Below, piece after piece: positions 59,469-64,000 of a stretch of 64,000 nucleotides of DNA. The position numbers and the translations under genes are program-made. Numbering within the stretch: position 1 is the stretch's first letter; every line of letters starts with the position of its first letter. The notes under the pieces are model-generated. The model saw only the letters and a list, made by a program, of their open reading frames with translations. It was not told the origin of the DNA and did not search any database. This DNA is from CBDCNH01 sp965219015 (lineage in GTDB: Bacteria > Pseudomonadota > Alphaproteobacteria > Rhodobacterales > Rhodobacteraceae), in NCBI GenBank assembly GCA_965219015.1, contig CBDCNH010000013.1, forward strand, positions 62,001 through 126,000, in the 5' to 3' direction.

Positions 59469-60709
59469 GGCGGGCGCTGCGCTGGCTCTACCGGCTCGCG
59501 TGGCACCTCGTGCTGCCGGTGGTGCTCGCCTACCTCTGGCGGCGCGGGCGGCGCGATCCGGCCTACCGGCGGCACTGGGGCGAGCGCTTCGGCGGCGGCC
59601 CGGTCATCGCGGGCGCGGTCTGGGTCCATGCGGTGTCGCTCGGCGAGATGCGCTCGGCGGTGCCGCTGGTGCGGGCGCTCCTCGACCGCGGACACGGCGT
59701 GGTCACGACGCACCTCACCCCCGCCGGGCGGCGCGCGGCGGAGGCGGCGTTCGGCCCCGAGATCGCGGCGGGGCAGGTACTGGCGCGCTACCTGCCGATG
59801 GAGCTCGGCTGGGCCTGCCGGCGCTTCCTGCGGCGCGCACGTCCGCCGCTCGGGCTCGTCCTCGAGATCGAGATCTGGCCGGTGCTCATCGCCGAGGCCG
59901 CGCGGCTGGGCGTGCCCTTGGTGCTCGCCAACAGCCAGATGCCCGAACGGAGCCTGCCACGCGAGCGGCGGATCGCGCGCTGGGTCGGGCACCCGGTGGC
60001 CCGGGTGCCGCTGGTGCTCGCGAAGAGCGCGCGCCATGCCGCGCGGTTCCGGGCGCTCGGCGCGCGCGACGTGCGGGTGGCGGGCGAGCTGCGGTTCGAG
60101 CAGCCGATCCCCGAGGCGCACCTCTGGGCAGCCGCGCGACTGAAGGTGGCCCTCGGGCGGCCCGTCGTCGCGTTCGCGAGCGTCGTGGCGGGGGAGGAGG
60201 CGGGCTATCTCGCGGCGATCGCCGACCTCGACGCCATCGTCGTCTGGGTGCCGCGCGCGCCCGAGCTCTTCGGCCCGACGTCGGAGCTGTTGGCCGGGAC
60301 GCGGATGCTGCGGCGGACGCAGGCGCTCGACGCCCGGCTCGGCGGCAGCATCGAGGGCGCGGACGTGCTTCTGGGAGACAGCCTCGGAGAGATGTTCTTC
60401 TACCTGGCGCTCGCCGACGCGGTCGTCGTCGGCGGCGGCTTCACGCCCGGCGGGGCGCACAACGTCATCGAGCCCCTGGCGCTCGGTAAGCCCGTGGTGA
60501 CGGGGCCCGCGACCTGGTCGATCGAGTATCCGGGCGTCGAAGCGGAGGCGGCGGGTTTGCTGACGGTCGTGCAGACGCCGGCGGAGCTTGCACCCGCGCT
60601 GCGGCAGCTCCTCGCGAGGCCGGCGCCGGACACGAGCGCATTTTTCGGCGAGCATGGAGGGGCGACGGCACGCATCATGGCCGCCGTCGCGCCGTGGCTT
60701 GGCCGCTAG
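59465..60709 (+). CDS. Kdo-transferase-like glycosyltransferase (GT30), second copy
   Basis: 414 residues from a GTG overlapping the previous stop (GTGA), VRRALRWLYRLAWHLVLPVV. Same fold as the gene before it but only distantly similar: VWVHAVSLGEMRSAVPLVRA, LGLVLEIEIWPVLIAEAARL (EIE in place of ERD), ANSQMPERSLPRERRIA, VVVGGGFTPGGAHNVIEPLA. The latter half is closer to true WaaA. Stops 3 bases past the cycA stop on the opposite strand. Confidence 0.85.
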   Translation: MRRALRWLYRLAWHLVLPVVLAYLWRRGRRDPAYRRHWGERFGGGPVIAGAVWVHAVSLGEMRSAVPLVRALLDRGHGVVTTHLTPAGRRAAEAAFGPEIAAGQVLARYLPMELGWACRRFLRRARPPLGLVLEIEIWPVLIAEAARLGVPLVLANSQMPERSLPRERRIARWVGHPVARVPLVLAKSARHAARFRALGARDVRVAGELRFEQPIPEAHLWAAARLKVALGRPVVAFASVVAGEEAGYLAAIADLDAIVVWVPRAPELFGPTSELLAGTRMLRRTQALDARLGGSIEGADVLLGDSLGEMFFYLALADAVVVGGGFTPGGAHNVIEPLALGKPVVTGPATWSIEYPGVEAEAAGLLTVVQTPAELAPALRQLLARPAPDTSAFFGEHGGATARIMAAVAPWLGR

Positions 60710-61137
60710 TTCGTCGCGGCACCTTCGGGGCCGACGCTGATGAGGTAGGCCGCCACATCCTCCATGTTCTTCTTCAGCTTGTAGGTCATGGCGCCCTTGG
60801 CCTTCGGGTCGCCGAGGTAGTCCTGCAGAAACTCGGTCGCGCCCTGGACGTAGACGACGAAGTGCTCCTCGTCCCAGACAAGGCCTTTCTCGCCAGCCGC
60901 CACCATCGACTTCGAGTACTTGAAGTCCGGGTAGCTGCCTGCCTTGCGGCCGAAGACGCCGTAGAGGTTGGGTCCGACCTTGCCGCCCTTGACGACCGCG
61001 GTGCCGTCATCCGCGACGATCGAGTGGCAGGCCTTGCACTTGTTGAACTCCTTGGCGCCGACCGCGGCGTCGCCGGCGGCGAACGCGGGCGCCGCCATCA
61101 GCAGGCCTGCGAGGGCCGGCAGGTATTTCGTAAGCAT
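60706..61137 (-). CDS. cycA: Cytochrome c of the photosynthesis cluster (cytochrome c2 type)
   Basis: 143 residues. Signal peptide MLTKYLPALAGLLMAAPAFA then GDAAVGAKEFNKCKACHSIV with the heme site CKACH; the Met ligand is in KGAMTYKLKK. Class I c-type cytochrome of the c2/c550 type, soluble in the periplasm, likely electron donor to the reaction centre or to oxidases. Its position after hemA is common in Rhodobacterales photosynthesis clusters. The gene ends tail-to-tail with the glycosyltransferase, overlapping 4 bases. Confidence 0.9.
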   Translation of the reverse strand: MLTKYLPALAGLLMAAPAFAAGDAAVGAKEFNKCKACHSIVADDGTAVVKGGKVGPNLYGVFGRKAGSYPDFKYSKSMVAAGEKGLVWDEEHFVVYVQGATEFLQDYLGDPKAKGAMTYKLKKNMEDVAAYLISVGPEGAATN

Positions 61138-61213
61138 CGAGCTCTCCCTTGCTCTTCGACAGACCGGACTATCTAGCGTTTCCCGGTGCCGGTCAAAGGG
61201 AGCGCGCGCGGCA

Positions 61214-62428
61214 TCACGCCACTGCGCGCGACAGGGCGCACTGGCTCCAGAGCATCCCGAGCGCGTTGACGAGATGGTCGATGTCGGCGTCGGTGTGCAG
61301 CGGCGACGGCGTGATGCGGAGCCGCTCGGTGCCCTTCGGGACCGTGGGGTAGTTGATCGGCTGCACGTAGATGCCGAACTGGTCCATCAGGTAGTCCGAG
61401 ATCATCCGGCACTTGACCGGATCCTTGATCATCACCGGGATGATGTGGCTCGGGTTCGCGAGGTGCGGGATGCCGGCGGCGTCGAGCTTCGCGCGGAGGC
61501 GCGCGACCTGGCGGCGCTGCTGGGCGCGCTCGATCTGCGACACCTTGAGGTGGCGGATCGAGGCGGCGGCTCCGGCGGCGACCGCAGGTGGCAGCGCGGT
61601 GGTGAAGATGAAGCCCGACGCGAACGACCGGATGAAGTCGCAGAGCGCCGCGGAGCCCGCGATGTAGCCGCCCATGACGCCGAACGCCTTGCCGAGCGTG
61701 CCCTCGATGAGGGTGATGCGGTCCATCAGCCCGTCGCGCTCGGCGACGCCGCCGCCGCGGGGGCCGTAGAGGCCGACGCCGTGGACCTCGTCGAGGTAGG
61801 TCATCGCGCCGTGCTTCTCGGCGACCTCGACGATCTCGCGGATCGGCGCGATGTCGCCGTCCATCGAGTAGACGCTCTCGAACGCGACGATCTTCGGCCG
61901 GTCGGGATCGATGGAGGCGAGCTTGGCGTCGAGGTCGGCGGGATCGTTGTGGCGCCAGATCACGCGGTCGGCGCGGCTGTGGCGCATGCCCTCGATCATC
62001 GAGGCGTGGTTGAGCGCGTCCGACACGATCACGGCGCCCGGGATGCGCGCGCCGAGCGTCGAGAGCGCGGCCCAGTTCGAGACGTAGCCGGAGGTGAAGA
62101 TGAGCGCCGCGTCCTTGCCGTGGAGGTCGGCGAGCTCGGCCTCAAGGACGAGGTGATGGTGATTGGTGCCCGAGATGTTGCGGGTTCCGCCGGCACCGGC
62201 GCCGCAGCTGTCGATGGCGTCCTTCATGGCCTGCCGGACGGCGGCGTTCTGGCCCATCCCGAGGTAGTCGTTCGAGCACCAGACGGTCACGTCGCGGGCG
62301 CCGTCGCGGCCGTGGTTGAGCGCGCGCGGGAACTGGCCGCAGCGGCGCTCGAGATCGGCGAAGATGCGGTAGTTGCCTTCGCGCTTCAGGTCGTCGATCT
62401 GGTCCTGGAACAGGGCGTCAAAGTCCAT
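61214..62428 (-). CDS. hemA: 5-aminolevulinate synthase
   Basis: 404 residues. Condenses glycine and succinyl-CoA (C4 pathway), first step of heme and bacteriochlorophyll synthesis. VTVWCSNDYLGMGQNAAVRQ, GAGAGGTRNISGTNHHHLVL, TYLDEVHGVGLYGPRGGGVA and the PLP lysine in EGTLGKAFGVMGGYIAG are conserved. Overlaps puhE by 11 bases, so it belongs to the photosynthesis operon and is probably a second copy besides a chromosomal one. Confidence 0.96.
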   Translation of the reverse strand: MDFDALFQDQIDDLKREGNYRIFADLERRCGQFPRALNHGRDGARDVTVWCSNDYLGMGQNAAVRQAMKDAIDSCGAGAGGTRNISGTNHHHLVLEAELADLHGKDAALIFTSGYVSNWAALSTLGARIPGAVIVSDALNHASMIEGMRHSRADRVIWRHNDPADLDAKLASIDPDRPKIVAFESVYSMDGDIAPIREIVEVAEKHGAMTYLDEVHGVGLYGPRGGGVAERDGLMDRITLIEGTLGKAFGVMGGYIAGSAALCDFIRSFASGFIFTTALPPAVAAGAAASIRHLKVSQIERAQQRRQVARLRAKLDAAGIPHLANPSHIIPVMIKDPVKCRMISDYLMDQFGIYVQPINYPTVPKGTERLRITPSPLHTDADIDHLVNALGMLWSQCALSRAVA

Positions 62429-63224
62429 GCGCGTCCTCCCGCATCTTGCGTGTCGGTTTCGGCGCGGGAAGCATCCAGCGCCAGAGTTTCTGGTCGGGCA
62501 GCGGCAGCACCATGAGCCAATGCTCCAGCAGGGCGAGCGCCGTCAATGCGGCAAGGAGGCCGAAGCCCGCGGCCTCGGCTGCGCCCTGCGCGGCAATGAG
62601 CCGCTCCGTCCAGCAGCCGAGGGTCAGCGACAGAAGCGTGATCGAGACGGGGTAGACGCCGCTGATCGAGCCCAGCCGGAAGTAGCTCGGCAGGTGCGCG
62701 AGCGGGCGCGGCAGGAACTCGGTGTGGACCCTCAGGACACCGAAGAAGAGGTTCAGCTTGGCCGAGATCCGCGCCGCGAAGAGGAAGGCGAAGGTGTAGA
62801 ACCCGAAGGGATTTGGCGCATCCCATGCCATGATGCCCATCGCCACGGCGACCGCGGCGAGCAGCATCTCGTGATAGGCGAGCGTTCCCCAGGCACGGAT
62901 AAAGCGCTCCCAGCCTGCGATCCGTGGCGGGCAGGGCGCCGCGTTGGGGCCGGTGACGACGCCCGCGAGGAACGCGAGCTCGATCCAGCCCCAGATCGCG
63001 AGCGCCGCGAGGCAGCCGCCGTAGACAGCACCGGCGGTGAGGCTCCCCGACGCCGCGTCGAAGCCCCAGACGCCCGCGAGCGCCAGGGGCGCGGCGAGCG
63101 CCACCGTGACGAGATGCGCCCGGCCCTTGCGGCGGTCGGCGTGCTTCACGGCCATCAGGATCGCCCCGGTGGAGAACCACCAGGCGAAGAGGGCCGCGAG
63201 CGCGGGGAGCCAGCCTCCCGCCAT
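62418..63224 (-). CDS. puhE: Photosynthetic complex assembly protein PuhE
   Basis: 268 residues, seven or so membrane helices (FAWWFSTGAILMAVKHADRR, LAIWGWIELAFLAGVVTGPN, MLLAAVAVAMGIMAWDAPNP). Motifs HTEFLPRPLAHLPSYFR and RISAKLNLFFGVLRV are those of PuhE (DUF3623), found only in phototrophic proteobacteria and needed for normal reaction-centre or antenna levels. Start and stop overlap acsF and hemA. Confidence 0.9.
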   Translation of the reverse strand: MAGGWLPALAALFAWWFSTGAILMAVKHADRRKGRAHLVTVALAAPLALAGVWGFDAASGSLTAGAVYGGCLAALAIWGWIELAFLAGVVTGPNAAPCPPRIAGWERFIRAWGTLAYHEMLLAAVAVAMGIMAWDAPNPFGFYTFAFLFAARISAKLNLFFGVLRVHTEFLPRPLAHLPSYFRLGSISGVYPVSITLLSLTLGCWTERLIAAQGAAEAAGFGLLAALTALALLEHWLMVLPLPDQKLWRWMLPAPKPTRKMREDAHGL

Positions 63225-64000
63225 CAGTAGGCCGGCACGAGGCGCGGGTTGTCGGGCACGGCGTTCTGCTTGACCGGGATCAGGTACAGGCCCGCGAAGG
63301 CGAGCCCGGCGCGCAGGCCGGCCGCCTTGGCGCCGAGCCAGCCGCCGACCCCGCCCTTCGCACGCGCCGCCGCCCCGTCCGCCATCGCGCGCCGGAGCCG
63401 CAGAATGCCCGGCGCCCAGCGCGGATGGTCGATGTCGACCTCGATCGGGAACACCTGGCGCGAGATCTCGGAGGTGATGCGGAGCACCTCGTGGTCGTAC
63501 CAGTCGATGTCGATGCCGAGCGCCTCATGGAACTTCGGCCGCATGTGGTCGCGCACGCACATCACCGAGAACACCGCGACGAGGAAGAACCGGATCCAGA
63601 GCCGGTTGACGCCCGAGGTGAGCTTCGGGTCGGTCTTCATCAGGAGCGCGAAGGCCTCGCCGTGGCTGAACTCGTCGTTGCACCACTTCTCGAACCACTT
63701 GAAGATCGGATGGATGCGGTGCTCGGGGTGCCTCTCGAGATGGCGGTAGATGGTGATGTAGCGCGCGTAGCCGATCTTCTCGCTGAGGTAGGTCGCGTAG
63801 TAGATGAACTTCGGGCGGAAGTAGGTGTATTTCTTGGCCTTGGTGAGGAACCCGAGGTTGACCGCGATGCCCGCCTCGCGCAGCGCGTCGTTGATGAAGC
63901 CCGCATGGCGCGCCTCGTCGCGCGCCATGTAGTTGAAGAGCTCGCAGATGTCGGGGTTGTTGCCGCGCCGCTTCATCTCCTTGTAGAGCACGCAGCCGGA
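63224..64000 (-). CDS. acsF: Aerobic Mg-protoporphyrin IX monomethyl ester cyclase, C-terminal part
   Basis: About 259 residues are visible; the N-terminus lies beyond the right edge. Diiron ligands are readable in ARDEARHAGFINDAL (E-x-x-H) and NDEFSHGEAFALLMKTDP (E-x-x-H). Other family blocks: KYTYFRPKFIYYATYLSEKI, VDIDHPRWAPGILRLRRAMA. The enzyme closes ring E of bacteriochlorophyll with oxygen, consistent with an aerobic phototroph. The stop overlaps the puhE start (ATG-x-TAG arrangement). Confidence 0.95.
   Translation of the reverse strand, partial: SGCVLYKEMKRRGNNPDICELFNYMARDEARHAGFINDALREAGIAVNLGFLTKAKKYTYFRPKFIYYATYLSEKIGYARYITIYRHLERHPEHRIHPIFKWFEKWCNDEFSHGEAFALLMKTDPKLTSGVNRLWIRFFLVAVFSVMCVRDHMRPKFHEALGIDIDWYDHEVLRITSEISRQVFPIEVDIDHPRWAPGILRLRRAMADGAAARAKGGVGGWLGAKAAGLRAGLAFAGLYLIPVKQNAVPDNPRLVPAY

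Noticed and set aside
1..64000. CRISPR array or retron-type repeat block
   Set aside because: No regularly spaced repeats were seen; the only repeats are the three palindromes, short tandem units, IS ends and target duplications.

Overview
The window is about 66-70 % GC DNA from an alphaproteobacterium. It looks like an aerobic anoxygenic phototroph of the Rhodobacterales (Roseobacter group). The evidence is: (i) acsF-puhE-hemA-cycA, the usual end of a photosynthesis gene cluster, at 60.7-64 kb on the minus strand; (ii) a plasmid-type replication and partition module at 32.9-36.5 kb (a short DnaA-like initiator divergent from parA-parB); (iii) many TRAP and ABC uptake operons. The module and the photosynthesis genes share one 64-kb contig, so the replicon is probably a chromid or photosynthesis plasmid, or a chromosome carrying an integrated one. 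A tRNA-Arg(CCU) gene lies between them.

Layout. 0-2.6 kb: nested IS relics (IS21 inside an IS3 transposase, plus an istB fragment). 2.6-11.4 kb: a minus-strand operon for unsaturated rhamnogalacturonan/pectin oligosaccharides (GH105 and kduI upstream, an 841-residue protein of unknown function, then binding protein, two permeases and ATPase). 12.2-13.3 kb: broken phd-vapC and PIN-domain genes. 13.4-16.3 kb: TRAP transporter dctP-dctQ-dctM. 16.6-30.6 kb: amino-acid/aromatic catabolism (two PLP aminotransferases, a polar amino-acid ABC pair, a kynureninase-like class V enzyme, SDR, MBL hydrolase, indolepyruvate oxidoreductase, carotenoid-desaturase-like flavoprotein, cyclase-family hydrolase). 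31.2-32.8 kb: hipBA. 32.9-37.8 kb: replication initiator, origin region, parAB, tyrosine recombinase, with three copies of one 16-bp palindrome. 37.9-40.5 kb: a second TRAP operon that has lost almost all of dctP, plus an ALDH cut by an IS21 element. 40.5-45.4 kb: defective IS21, truncated integrase, 3' piece of tRNA-Leu, and an IS1595 element that carries a P63C-domain gene between a target-site duplication. 45.5-53.3 kb: SnoaL-flavin monooxygenase divergent from BKACE-SDR-PotDABC-like ABC transporter. 53.4-60.7 kb: tRNA-Arg, LacI regulator, glycosyltransferase, methyltransferase, neuB, neuC and two tandem Kdo-transferase-like (GT30) genes. 60.7-64 kb: cycA-hemA-puhE-acsF.

Two kinds of broken gene are present. 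In several patches (9.5-13.3, 17.7, 19.4-21.6, 26.2 and 28 kb) genes are close to full length but need several 1-nt frame changes to read; the protein match stays good between shifts. This fits indel errors in the assembly, or very recent decay, better than old pseudogenes. By contrast the IS/integrase zone (40-45 kb) has nonsense codons and deletions at mobile-element borders that look biological. All family calls are from reading motifs by eye; no database search was run.
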